In this document: positions 8,805 to 15,013 of the stretch, piece after piece
Numbering within the stretch: position 1 is the first letter of the stretch
How the letters are laid out: the number at the start of each line of letters is the position of its first letter
NCBI GenBank assembly: GCA_937890045.1
Contig: CALBXV010000180.1
Location: forward strand, 1-20,745
Reading direction: 5' to 3'
From: an uncultured archaeon
Lineage (GTDB): Archaea > Thermoproteota > Nitrososphaeria > Nitrososphaerales > CALBXV01
Length of the DNA stretch: 20,745 nucleotides
The notes under the pieces: model-generated
Database searches by the model: none
Told to the model about the DNA's origin: nothing
Seen by the model: only the letters and a program-made list of their open reading frames with translations
Position numbers and translations under genes: made by a program

Positions 8805-10106
8805 ATGTCGATCATAGATACTGAAAATCAGTATAGACAATTTCATAAAAAGTTCAGAAAGGAAGATTGTATATTTCTTCCAATTTTATCTGATACTAAA
8901 GCACATCCCCAGAAAAATTCCATTTCACTTATTTATGTTTCTTTTCTTAAAGATAACGATGAATATATCTTGCCTTTTAATCATAGTGAATCGGAAAACT
9001 TACCAATTGAATTTTATTGGAATTTAAGTGATTGTAATAATCGAAAATTTACTTATGATAAAAAGTTATTATTACATTTGGGTAAATTTAAAAATGTATG
9101 TGATGTGAACTTTTTACATTATATGGCAATAAATGAACCTTTAGATATTTTTGAAATAGATACCAATGCTCACAGGTTTTTTAATTTAAGATATTATAAT
9201 AAAAATGAAATTAATACTATTATTCCTATTTTAAAACAATTAGAATATTGTCGTAAAATATCAAATGTTCTTCAAGATACAATTAAAAAATATAAACAAC
9301 ATCTTAATTTTTTATATAATAATGATGTGTTAGAAAATTTACAATATATTGAATCCAACGGATTACAAACTTTAGATGGTATTGTTTATAGTGAATATAA
9401 TCCTTATACTTCTACAGGTAGACCATCTAATAGATTTGGTGGTACTAACTTTGCAGCACTAAATAAAACAGATGGTAGTAGAAAACCATATGTAAGTAGA
9501 TTTGGTGCAGAAGGTATGTTGGTTGAATTTGATTATGATGCATATCATTTAAGATTGATTGGAGATTTAATTGGTTATGAATTTCCAGAAGGTTCTGCTC
9601 ATAGTCATATGGCTAAATATTATGGTACTGATTATGATGGTAGTAAAGCATTATCATTTAAATATTTGTATGGTAGAATTCCTGGTAAAGTTACGAAAAC
9701 AAATCCATTTTTTAAGAAAGTACAACAATTTATTAATTTAAATTGGGATGTATATAAAAAAGAAGATTTTATTGAATCTGATATTTATAATAGAAGAATA
9801 TATAAGCGGAATTTATCAAATATGAATAAGAATAAGTTATTTAACTATCTTATTCAATTGACAGAAACGGAAAATAATATGAGGATGTTAACCGATTTAA
9901 TTTCTCATCTAAAGGATTTTGATTATGAGAGCAAGTTGGTATTATATAGTTACGATAGTTTTTTATTTGATTTCAATATGAAAGACGGAACTGGGTTTTT
10001 GGGTGTAGTTAAAAATATCATTGAGCAATTTGGTAAATATCCTACAAAAGTAAGTAAAGGAACTAATTATCATCAAATGATAGATATTACAGAGAAATTA
10101 GTATGA
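8805..10106 (+). CDS. Short, divergent family-A (PolI-type) DNA polymerase
   Basis: This 433-residue protein aligns by eye with the Klenow part of DNA polymerase I. STGRPSNRFGGTNFAAL (203-219) matches the TGRLSS...N.Q..P block. LVEFDYDAYHLRLIGDLIG (239-257) matches motif A, with D243 as catalytic Asp. KALSFKYLYG (281-290) matches motif B, keeping K281, F285 and Y289. NYLIQLTETENNMRML (347-362) matches the QGTAAD helix, and YSYDSFLF (381-388) matches motif C. Departures are marked: the E of motif A (E710 in E. coli) is H248, the E of the HDE motif is Ser (S385), and the motif B Arg is missing. The N-terminal 130 residues resemble the 3'-5' exonuclease fold, but the DxE site reads PIL. Klenow has about 605 residues, so the thumb and exonuclease parts are shortened. 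The 5' nuclease function lies in a separate gene (17773). The stop overlaps the next ATG (ATGA). Family is fairly sure; activity is uncertain. Confidence 0.78.
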   Translation: MSIIDTENQYRQFHKKFRKEDCIFLPILSDTKAHPQKNSISLIYVSFLKDNDEYILPFNHSESENLPIEFYWNLSDCNNRKFTYDKKLLLHLGKFKNVCDVNFLHYMAINEPLDIFEIDTNAHRFFNLRYYNKNEINTIIPILKQLEYCRKISNVLQDTIKKYKQHLNFLYNNDVLENLQYIESNGLQTLDGIVYSEYNPYTSTGRPSNRFGGTNFAALNKTDGSRKPYVSRFGAEGMLVEFDYDAYHLRLIGDLIGYEFPEGSAHSHMAKYYGTDYDGSKALSFKYLYGRIPGKVTKTNPFFKKVQQFINLNWDVYKKEDFIESDIYNRRIYKRNLSNMNKNKLFNYLIQLTETENNMRMLTDLISHLKDFDYESKLVLYSYDSFLFDFNMKDGTGFLGVVKNIIEQFGKYPTKVSKGTNYHQMIDITEKLV

Positions 10107-12004
10107 ATACAAATATAACTGATATCATTAATGAATGGTCTTATAGACTGTCCTTGATTGATGACCATGCAGGATATCCGAATCTGAAAAGTTATAGCGA
10201 TTTAGATTTATTAGAATCGGTTTTAATAGATTATAATTGGCCTTGGGAAGAACGGTCTGAATTTTTGCATAATATAAAACATCCTAAACAGACTTTACAT
10301 GAAGTTAATATTAAAGATGTTAGAGATTTGATTGTTAAAAAATTAGGAAGTAAATTAGGATTGGGTGTTATGGGGACTGATAAAAATTTAGCTAATATAA
10401 AAAATACAAATCCAGATATTATTGCTAAGGAAGTTGGTAAGGCATTATCAACAAAAGTTACAGTTGTTACTCCAGGCAATAAACCACCTGGAGGTAGTCA
10501 GAAATCTTCATTGTATCAATTATATTTTGAATATGATGGTGTTGGTAGAACTTTAAAATTATCCAAAGGAAGTGGTGGTAAAGCTGGTGTTCCTAAAGAT
10601 GCTGCATTTTATGAGATGGGCATTTGTGTTGAATATAATAAATCAAAGGGGATGGATAGAGATAAGGCAATAAATGCAGCTGGGGTTGACATATCTAAAT
10701 ATGAAACATATGAAGAGCATGTTGGAGAGATTGGAGAAAAAATAGTAAAAAAATTAGGTAATGTCGGACCAATGTTAGTTTATACAGGAGCTTTAAAAGG
10801 GAAAAGTCCAACAAATCCATTTGCCGATAATACACCCAAAACAGATATATTGGGTGATAAAAAACATAGAATATCTTTAAAGAAAAAGGGTGGATCACAG
10901 TTAGGAAGTGGAACTGGCCCAGAAGCAAAAGGTATGTTTGTAGCAGGAAAAGCTTTTTATGAAGAACATAATAATAAAGAAGCTGGTGCAGTAATAGATG
11001 ATTGTATTGATAAAGTAGAATCAGATTTTAAAAAAATAAATACGGATAATACTGCAGGAGATGTACGAAGAGGATTTTCTGATTGGTATGTACAAAAAAG
11101 AGTTCCTGAAATTAAATCAGAATTAAAAACTGAACATAGTGATGGAGATATAGAAAAGCATGCTAAAGCAGAAGCTATGGCTGCTGATGTTTGGCATAGA
11201 GGAAAAGTAAAGACATTTAAGAATTGGTTTATTTCTGGGTTAAAGGATAAATCTAAAGAAATAATGACAAAATATTTTCCAGAATATCTTAAAAGTATGG
11301 GAACTAAAGAATTGAAAGATGAAGCAGAACAAATAATTAAGCAAGCTATTACACATGAAAATTTACAGAAAATTTTTGATAATGCTTGGAAAGATAAAGA
11401 ATTTAAAAAGTGGTGTATATATGAATCCGCTTCTGGAAATTATAAATTTTCTGGAACTCCAAAACTGGAAAGTGTTGAAGATGAAATTGCTAATAGATTA
11501 TTGGTATTTGGTTTAGATGGTAATGTAAATCAAAAAGAAGGGCAAGAAATAACACCTGATTGGGCTTCTAAATATGCTTCTAAGGTAAAGATGAATGTAT
11601 CATATAAAACAACTGGCAGAAGTAAATCAACAGCGGCAAGATTAGTTGTTTCTGGTAAGGAAAATGAAAAAGAAGTATCTGTATTTCAAAAAGATTTTAA
11701 TGAAATGTTAAATATTCAAACTAAGTTATTACATGAAGAAATTGATAAGTTATGTGAGGAAACTAATAAAGAATTATTAACAGAAGGAATATTAAAAAAA
11801 GGTAAACAGTATTTTAATAAATTTAAATCCATAGTTAAAAAATTAGCTAAAAAAATATTAGATTCTATTAAAAAGTTTTTTTCTGAGATTTTTAATAAGG
11901 TTATTAAAAAACTAAAGGAATATGCTAAGAATGGATTAACATATTTTTATGATGCATTGGGTATTGATATAAGTGGTTCAGCTACTTTTAATGTAGGACT
12001 TTAA
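10103..12004 (+). CDS. Uncharacterised phage protein, possible PD-(D/E)XK-like core
   Basis: A 633-residue protein starting in an ATGA overlap with the polymerase gene. The N-terminal 60 residues (IINEWSYRL.....GYPNL, then a Leu-rich helix ending FLHNIKH) form a small module that I recall at the start of several aquatic phage proteins. The middle holds FYEMGICVEYN (E171), then PKTDIL (D248) and RISLKKKGGSQL (S258, K260). The spacing D-x9-S-x-K with an upstream Glu resembles a PD-(D/E)XK nuclease core in which the second acid is Ser, so cutting activity is doubtful. The last 65 residues are Lys-rich and amphipathic (KSIVKKLAKKILDSIKKFF and similar), which could contact membrane or nucleic acid. 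I cannot name a family. A virion or packaged-protein role is possible from its place in the genome. Confidence 0.6.
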   Translation: MNTNITDIINEWSYRLSLIDDHAGYPNLKSYSDLDLLESVLIDYNWPWEERSEFLHNIKHPKQTLHEVNIKDVRDLIVKKLGSKLGLGVMGTDKNLANIKNTNPDIIAKEVGKALSTKVTVVTPGNKPPGGSQKSSLYQLYFEYDGVGRTLKLSKGSGGKAGVPKDAAFYEMGICVEYNKSKGMDRDKAINAAGVDISKYETYEEHVGEIGEKIVKKLGNVGPMLVYTGALKGKSPTNPFADNTPKTDILGDKKHRISLKKKGGSQLGSGTGPEAKGMFVAGKAFYEEHNNKEAGAVIDDCIDKVESDFKKINTDNTAGDVRRGFSDWYVQKRVPEIKSELKTEHSDGDIEKHAKAEAMAADVWHRGKVKTFKNWFISGLKDKSKEIMTKYFPEYLKSMGTKELKDEAEQIIKQAITHENLQKIFDNAWKDKEFKKWCIYESASGNYKFSGTPKLESVEDEIANRLLVFGLDGNVNQKEGQEITPDWASKYASKVKMNVSYKTTGRSKSTAARLVVSGKENEKEVSVFQKDFNEMLNIQTKLLHEEIDKLCEETNKELLTEGILKKGKQYFNKFKSIVKKLAKKILDSIKKFFSEIFNKVIKKLKEYAKNGLTYFYDALGIDISGSATFNVGL

Positions 12005-12005
12005 T

Positions 12006-12440
12006 ATGAAAACACAACTATTATGCACATTCACAAAACGCAATAGACTGTATGATACGGTTGATTTAATTATTGCTTGTAATGAAATTGTATTCAATAA
12101 AGTTTATGTATTTCAGAATGAAAATGATTTTCATCAATTAATGTGTACTTATAATGTAGAATTTGAAGAAGACTTTGTAGAGAATGTGCAAGATACAATT
12201 TCGTTGCATAGAAAGAAACAATCAAATTCATTGTATACAATTAATGCACTTAATGAAATAATTAGGTCTTTGAATAGTGGTGTATTGGATAAATCATTTC
12301 CAGTTCCTTGGGAACATTATAGGAATACTTTGTTGTTAACAAATGAAGCTGGCCTTAATAAAATACCAACTAGAATTTATACAATTATAGATGTTAAGAC
12401 TTGGGATAGAAGTAAGTATGAATCTCAAAGAGATATTTAA
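12006..12440 (+). CDS. Uncharacterised T4-like phage protein
   Basis: A 144-residue soluble protein whose ATG lies one base after the preceding stop, so it is probably translated by coupling. Visible features are LLCTFTKRN at the start, KVYVFQNEN, QLMCTYNVEFEEDF, and near the end WEHYRNTLLLTNEAGLNKIP. I recall similar sequences in T4-like aquatic phages, always without a known function. No catalytic motif, membrane segment or metal-binding cluster is evident; its two Cys-Thr pairs are not arranged as a zinc site. Its reading frame ends just before the endolysin ribosome site, so it may share a transcript with the lysis genes, but nothing shows that it takes part in lysis. Confidence 0.65.
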   Translation: MKTQLLCTFTKRNRLYDTVDLIIACNEIVFNKVYVFQNENDFHQLMCTYNVEFEEDFVENVQDTISLHRKKQSNSLYTINALNEIIRSLNSGVLDKSFPVPWEHYRNTLLLTNEAGLNKIPTRIYTIIDVKTWDRSKYESQRDI

Positions 12441-12468
12441 ATTTATTATTGAGTTATTAACCAAATCT

Positions 12469-12473
12469 GGAGG
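12469..12473 (+). promoter_or_regulatory. Strong ribosome binding site deciding the endolysin start
   Basis: GGAGG followed by an A-rich spacer of 10 bases leads to the ATG at 12484. In-frame starts upstream (12391 and the ATG at 12418) lie inside the preceding gene and lack such a site. The 12484 start also gives a protein that begins just before the lysozyme domain, as is usual for this family. Confidence 0.65.
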
Positions 12474-12483
12474 AAAAAAAGAA

Positions 12484-12981
12484 ATGGAAAGTAAAGAAAT
12501 TTTAACCAAATTTGATGATATTATAGAAATAGTATTAGAACACGAAGGTGGTTATGTAAATGATCCTAAGGATCCAGGAGGAGAGACTAATTTTGGCGTA
12601 GCAAAACGTTCACATCCTGATGTAGATATTAAGAACCTTACAAAAGAAGGTGCTAAAGAAATTTATAAAAAAACTTATTGGGATAAAAATAAAGTTGATA
12701 AATTACCTGATAATTTGAAACATATTTATTTTGATATGTGTGTGAATCAAGGTAAAAGTAGGGCAGTTAGAATTTTGCAAAGAGCAGCTAATGCAAAAGG
12801 TGCTGGTTTAGATGTTGATGGTGGATTGGGTCCTGCAACATTAGGTGCAATTGAAAAATCAAATGTAGAATTACAAAGAGTCAGGGCATATAGAGTAAAA
12901 TATTATGCTGACTTGGTAACAAGGAAACCTGATTTAGAGAGGTTTTATTTTGGTTGGTTTAGAAGGGCATTAGAAGTATAA
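12484..12981 (+). CDS. Endolysin, glycoside hydrolase family 108 (lysozyme-like)
   Basis: With the 12484 start this is a 165-residue peptidoglycan hydrolase. LEHEGGYVNDPKDPGGETNF (residues 18-37) is the GH108 signature, with E21 of EGGYVNDP as the expected catalytic Glu. The helical core follows, with YWDKNKVDKLP and YFDMCVNQGKSRAVRILQRA. Then DVDGGLGPATLGAI corresponds to the peptidoglycan-binding part normally fused to GH108. There is no signal peptide from this start, so release would need a holin, and a small one-helix protein is encoded directly downstream (13021). If translation instead began at 12418, the extra N-terminus MNLKEIFKFIIELLTK would add a hydrophobic helix, which could make it a signal-anchored form. 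The enzyme class is confident; the start is likely but not certain. Confidence 0.9.
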   Translation: MESKEILTKFDDIIEIVLEHEGGYVNDPKDPGGETNFGVAKRSHPDVDIKNLTKEGAKEIYKKTYWDKNKVDKLPDNLKHIYFDMCVNQGKSRAVRILQRAANAKGAGLDVDGGLGPATLGAIEKSNVELQRVRAYRVKYYADLVTRKPDLERFYFGWFRRALEV

Positions 12982-13010
12982 TTTAACTTTTTTCAATTAG
13001 AGGAGTCTAA

Positions 13011-13016
13011 TATAAT
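13011..13016 (+). promoter_or_regulatory. Possible -10 box before the small envelope genes
   Basis: A perfect TATAAT lies five bases before the ATG at 13021. The position expected for a -35 box holds only a T run, so the promoter is weakly supported. Transcription from it would start inside the first small gene and yield a transcript beginning with the hairpin at 13075-13097 and then the 13161 gene. An AGGAG at 13001-13005 lies a long 15 bases from the ATG. Confidence 0.25.
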
Positions 13017-13020
13017 AGAG

Positions 13021-13164
13021 ATGATAAATACAGAAAAATTCATAGAAAATCTACATAAAGAAATAAATCGTAGAAGGATGCGTAAAGAACGCATCCTCAA
13101 TACTATTTATTTAGTAGGAGTATTTATCTTTGATTTTATGTTAGATACAGGAGAATGGATATGA
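13021..13164 (+). CDS. 47-aa one-helix membrane protein, candidate holin
   Basis: This small gene lies directly after the endolysin. The first half is charged and polar (INTEKFIENLHKEINRRRMR). The second half is one hydrophobic helix (LNTIYLVGVFIFDFML), followed by DTGEWI. Size, a basic stretch before a single helix, and position after an endolysin agree with a small class III-type holin or an antiholin, but no family can be recognised. Its TGA overlaps the next ATG as ATGA (13161-13164), which argues that it is translated. A perfect 9-bp inverted repeat sits inside the coding sequence. The ribosome site is poor (AGGAG 15 bases away), so the expression level is uncertain. Confidence 0.55.
   Translation: MINTEKFIENLHKEINRRRMRKERILNTIYLVGVFIFDFMLDTGEWI
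13075..13097 (+). repeat. Perfect 9-bp inverted repeat inside the small membrane gene
   Basis: AGGATGCGT (13075-13083), a 5-base loop AAAGA, and ACGCATCCT (13089-13097). No T run follows, so it is not a standard terminator. As RNA it would form a stable hairpin upstream of the 13161 gene and could affect translation, RNA decay or pausing in the lysis transcript. As DNA it could be a protein-binding site. Confidence 0.7.
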
Positions 13165-13493
13165 GAAAATTACTTTCATATATTTTAGTTTTAGCTTTTG
13201 CGTTACCATTAGTGGCACAAGAAGCTGAATCTAAAGATGAAGCTAAAGATGAAAAGGTCGTTAGAAAACACGACAAGAGTGATATGAGAGCATGGAAACA
13301 ACGCGGTGATATGAAACGTGGTGATAAACGAATGGCTATGGCTAATCGGAAAAAGATGCATAAGAAAAGAGCAATTCGTTCAGCAGTTCGTATACTTGTA
13401 GTTGGTGGTGTAGCTTATTACATTGGATATCATCAAGGACAGCATAACAAACATCCAATGAAACGTAAACCATATATGGGTGATAGAAAATAA
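13161..13493 (+). CDS. Exported basic protein with C-terminal membrane helix
   Basis: The chosen start makes an ATGA overlap with the 47-aa gene and sits six bases after GGAGA; the ATG at 13155 is in frame but lies too close to that site. The 110-residue product has an N-terminal signal peptide (MRKLLSYILVLAFALPLVAQ), probably cut after VAQ or just before it. A charged Lys/Glu/Asp stretch follows, then a very basic Lys/Arg/Met region, then a second hydrophobic segment (VRILVVGGVAYYIGYHQG) and a His/Lys-rich end. It could be an envelope protein acting in lysis (spanin-like role), superinfection exclusion or host surface change. No family is recognised. The ..LVAQ cleavage style resembles Bacteroidota/Marinimicrobia signal peptides, which is only an impression. 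Confidence 0.7.
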   Translation: MRKLLSYILVLAFALPLVAQEAESKDEAKDEKVVRKHDKSDMRAWKQRGDMKRGDKRMAMANRKKMHKKRAIRSAVRILVVGGVAYYIGYHQGQHNKHPMKRKPYMGDRK

Positions 13494-13579
13494 TGGAAAC
13501 AAATCAAATAATTTCATTATGTGTATTTGCTATATTGGTTGCAGTGGAATACTTTAGACCAGGTACTATTAGTAAATGA
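13493..13579 (+). CDS. 28-aa membrane micropeptide
   Basis: The ATG overlaps the preceding stop (TAATG at 13491-13495) and the TGA overlaps the next ATG (ATGA at 13576-13579), so this tiny frame exactly fills the space between two genes. The product has a single hydrophobic helix (IISLCVFAILVAVEYF) and a short polar end, RPGTISK. Precise coupling at both ends is the main evidence that it is a gene rather than a spacer. Its function is unknown; it could be a holin or antiholin partner, or a translational relay ensuring expression of the lipoprotein. Confidence 0.5.
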   Translation: METNQIISLCVFAILVAVEYFRPGTISK

Positions 13580-14130
13580 ATATTAAAAACATATTATTGA
13601 GTTGTGTACTCATCTTTGGGAGCTTGTCTCTATCGGGGTGTTATACACAACTCTCTATGTTTCATCCTGAACCCGATACAGAAGAATTTCATCAGTATTC
13701 AGTAGCAAGAGTAAGACCAAATCTTACCTTATATGCTAACGATGGAGCAGGACAATCATTAGGTATGGCATATGGTACGATGTATAATCGGTTTTATAGA
13801 TATTATGGTAATCAGTATAGTTATTGGAATCCATATTATTATGGTGGTATTTATAATGATTATGTTAACTATAACATATTTGATGGAACATATACTGTTT
13901 GGATTCCAGGTATTAAAGAAAAGAAACAAAGAACTTGGACAAGAGATGATAAATCAAATACATCAAATTTAAGAATTACAAGAACAAGAAGTCCTAATAG
14001 TGTACCAAGTAATAATAGTGGTTATACTAATAGTTCTAATGTAACAAATACAAGAAGTAATAATACACCTTCTAACAGTAGTAGCTCTACAAGTTCTAAC
14101 TCAGGAGCAAGAGTTACGCGTAGAAATTAA
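13576..14130 (+). CDS. Phage-encoded lipoprotein, Tyr/Asn/Ser-rich
   Basis: A 184-residue protein with a signal peptide ending in LSGC (residues 19-22), a clear lipobox, so the mature protein would start at Cys22 (CYTQLSMF) and be lipid-anchored in the envelope. The middle is rich in Tyr, Asn and Gly (YGNQYSYWNPYYYGGIYND). The last 60 residues are a Ser/Asn/Thr-rich disordered tail ending TRRN. Phage lipoproteins include outer-membrane spanins and superinfection-exclusion proteins. This one is longer and has a different composition from small Rz1-type spanins, and the CYTQL start resembles host-like envelope lipoproteins. Translation is probably coupled (ATGA). The lipoprotein nature is confident; its role is open. 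Confidence 0.75.
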   Translation: MNIKNILLSCVLIFGSLSLSGCYTQLSMFHPEPDTEEFHQYSVARVRPNLTLYANDGAGQSLGMAYGTMYNRFYRYYGNQYSYWNPYYYGGIYNDYVNYNIFDGTYTVWIPGIKEKKQRTWTRDDKSNTSNLRITRTRSPNSVPSNNSGYTNSSNVTNTRSNNTPSNSSSSTSSNSGARVTRRN

Positions 14131-14144
14131 TATAAAGCAAAAAC

Positions 14145-14168
14145 CCTGGTTGACAGTTGTCAACCTGG
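14145..14168. repeat. Inverted repeat closing the lysis block
   Basis: GGTTGAC (14148-14154), loop AGTT, GTCAACC (14159-14165); the stem continues with CC/GG after a T-T mismatch. On the + strand it is followed by GGAAAAGCGC, not a T run; on the - strand it is followed by GGGTTTTTG. It could be a - strand terminator, a weak terminator for the lipoprotein transcript, or an operator in front of the two promoters. Confidence 0.5.
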
Positions 14169-14185
14169 AAAAGCGCAAAATAATT

Positions 14186-14228
14186 AAAAAAAAGCTTGAC
14201 TTGTACTGGTTTTATGTTGTAAGATCAA
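14186..14228 (+). promoter_or_regulatory. sigma70-type promoter, first copy of a 43-bp repeat
   Basis: An A8 run, then TTGACT (14196-14201), an 18-base spacer and TAAGAT (14220-14225). The same 43 bases recur 86 bases downstream with a single change. The upstream A run could act as an UP-like element. It faces the structured RNA region; the expected start is near 14232. Confidence 0.65.
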
Positions 14229-14271
14229 CTTGAAGGTTGGGAATAATAAATTAAAAAAAATAAAAAAAGTG

Positions 14272-14314
14272 AAAAAAAAGCTTGACTTGTACTGGTTTTT
14301 TGTTGTAAGATCAA
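14272..14314 (+). promoter_or_regulatory. sigma70-type promoter, second copy of a 43-bp repeat
   Basis: Identical to 14186-14228 except for one A-to-T change in the spacer. TTGACT is at 14282-14287 and TAAGAT at 14306-14311, giving an expected start near 14318, about 33 bases before the first long-range helix of the RNA. Two near-identical promoters in a row suggest selection for strong RNA output. Confidence 0.65.
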
Positions 14315-14317
14315 GTA

Positions 14318-14998
14318 TAAGAAATGAATGATATGACTGATACTTAGATAAAGCCCGTTTCTCTCCCAAAAAAAGGGATTATAGAGATATAGTACTGAAA
14401 AGTCGCAAAGGGCGTAAAGCGGCATGAAAAGATTTAGAGTAGTGGATAAACACCACAAACCTTAGAGCGATAATCTCAAACGACGGGGCGTCAGAACTTC
14501 CCCACTACTCAAAGTATTCGAAGGGTTAGACGGTTGATGACTTACTGGCGACGGCTTAGTAATAGACTACGGGTGTTATACTAACCATTGTATGACTATG
14601 AGGTTCGAGTCCTCATCTAATCCCAAATAAGTGGGTCCTTCGGGGCTAAGTGAAACGTAAGAATACCAACCCACTTAATAATGAGACGGGCTTCGAGTCT
14701 CTGAAATCGAAGTGGTGGTTTTGGGGTTTCTACCGATTTGAAACCCTGGCAACGATATTTGAAAATTAGGTAACAATTCTATTAAGAGAGTTCTGAACCC
14801 GTTAAGTCGTTAAATAAGTAGGCTAGTTGACTAAGGGCCGAGGGAAGATGTAAGGAAGAAAGAGTAGTGGCTAACAGTCGTTCTCTTTGGTAACTTCCAT
14901 TCCGATTAAGAGAAAATCCTCATTCACTGATCGTTGAATTGAAATAAGAATTGTAGGTGTTGAATGTACATCGTAGCTCGGTCTCTACTTCAACACCA
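14318..14998 (+). ncRNA. Large structured non-coding RNA, first domain
   Basis: No credible protein gene lies here, and the sequence is visibly richer in G and C than its neighbours. An 11-bp helix, AAGCCCGTTTC (14351-14361) with GAGACGGGCTT (14683-14693), closes a 343-nt unit. Inside it are GAGTAGTGG/CCACTACTC (14437-14445 and 14502-14510), the tRNA-like element at 14523-14625, and AAGTGGGT/ACCCACTT (14629-14636 and 14669-14676) capped by a C(UUCG)G tetraloop. After it come GGGTTTC/GAAACCC (14724-14730 and 14740-14746), a nested hairpin at 14751-14811 (AACGA/TCGTT, TAAC/GTTA, AATTCT/AGAGTT), GGAAG+AAAGAG/CTCTTT+CTTCC (14854-14898), and GGTGTTGAA/TTCAACACC (14956-14964 and 14989-14997). Twin promoters stand just upstream. 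Ends are approximate. Size, complexity, phage setting and an adjacent tRNA recall GOLLD/ROOL RNAs; family membership is unproven. Confidence 0.7.
14523..14625 (+). other. tRNA-like element inside the large RNA
   Basis: The 3' part is a good tRNA T arm: ATGAGG, loop TTCGAGT, CCTCAT (14598-14616). It is followed by an acceptor-like strand TCTAATCCCA, which pairs with GGGTTAGA at 14523-14530 as GGG/CCC plus TTAGA/TCTAA with one bulged T. The middle does not fold as normal D and anticodon arms: it has TTACT/AGTAA (14542-14546, 14558-14562) and a 7-bp hairpin GTTATAC/GTATGAC with an 8-base loop (14575-14596). At 103 nt it is too long and irregular for an ordinary tRNA, so I read it as a tRNA-like fold within the RNA, or a decayed or invaded tRNA. 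Confidence 0.45.
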
Positions 14999-15013
14999 CC
15001 ACCTAATATATTT

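Noticed and set aside
12391..12483. Longer endolysin start points
   Set aside because: They lie within or at the end of the previous gene without a good ribosome site; GGAGG at 12469 favours the 12484 ATG. The 12418 ATG remains a weaker option.
13155..13160. ATG at 13155 as start of the exported 110-aa protein
   Set aside because: The ribosome site GGAGA abuts it; the ATG at 13161 has proper spacing and forms an ATGA junction with the preceding gene.
14377..14576. Group I intron-like pieces (GAGATATAGTAC and AATAGACTACGGG)
   Set aside because: They resemble the 3' and 5' strands of helix P7, but in the wrong order; no split gene surrounds them and no other core helices were found.
14523..14625. 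tmRNA (ssrA) or its tRNA part
   Set aside because: There is no GGGG...TTCGACGGG start, no tag reading frame, and the spacing between acceptor strands is too short for tmRNA.
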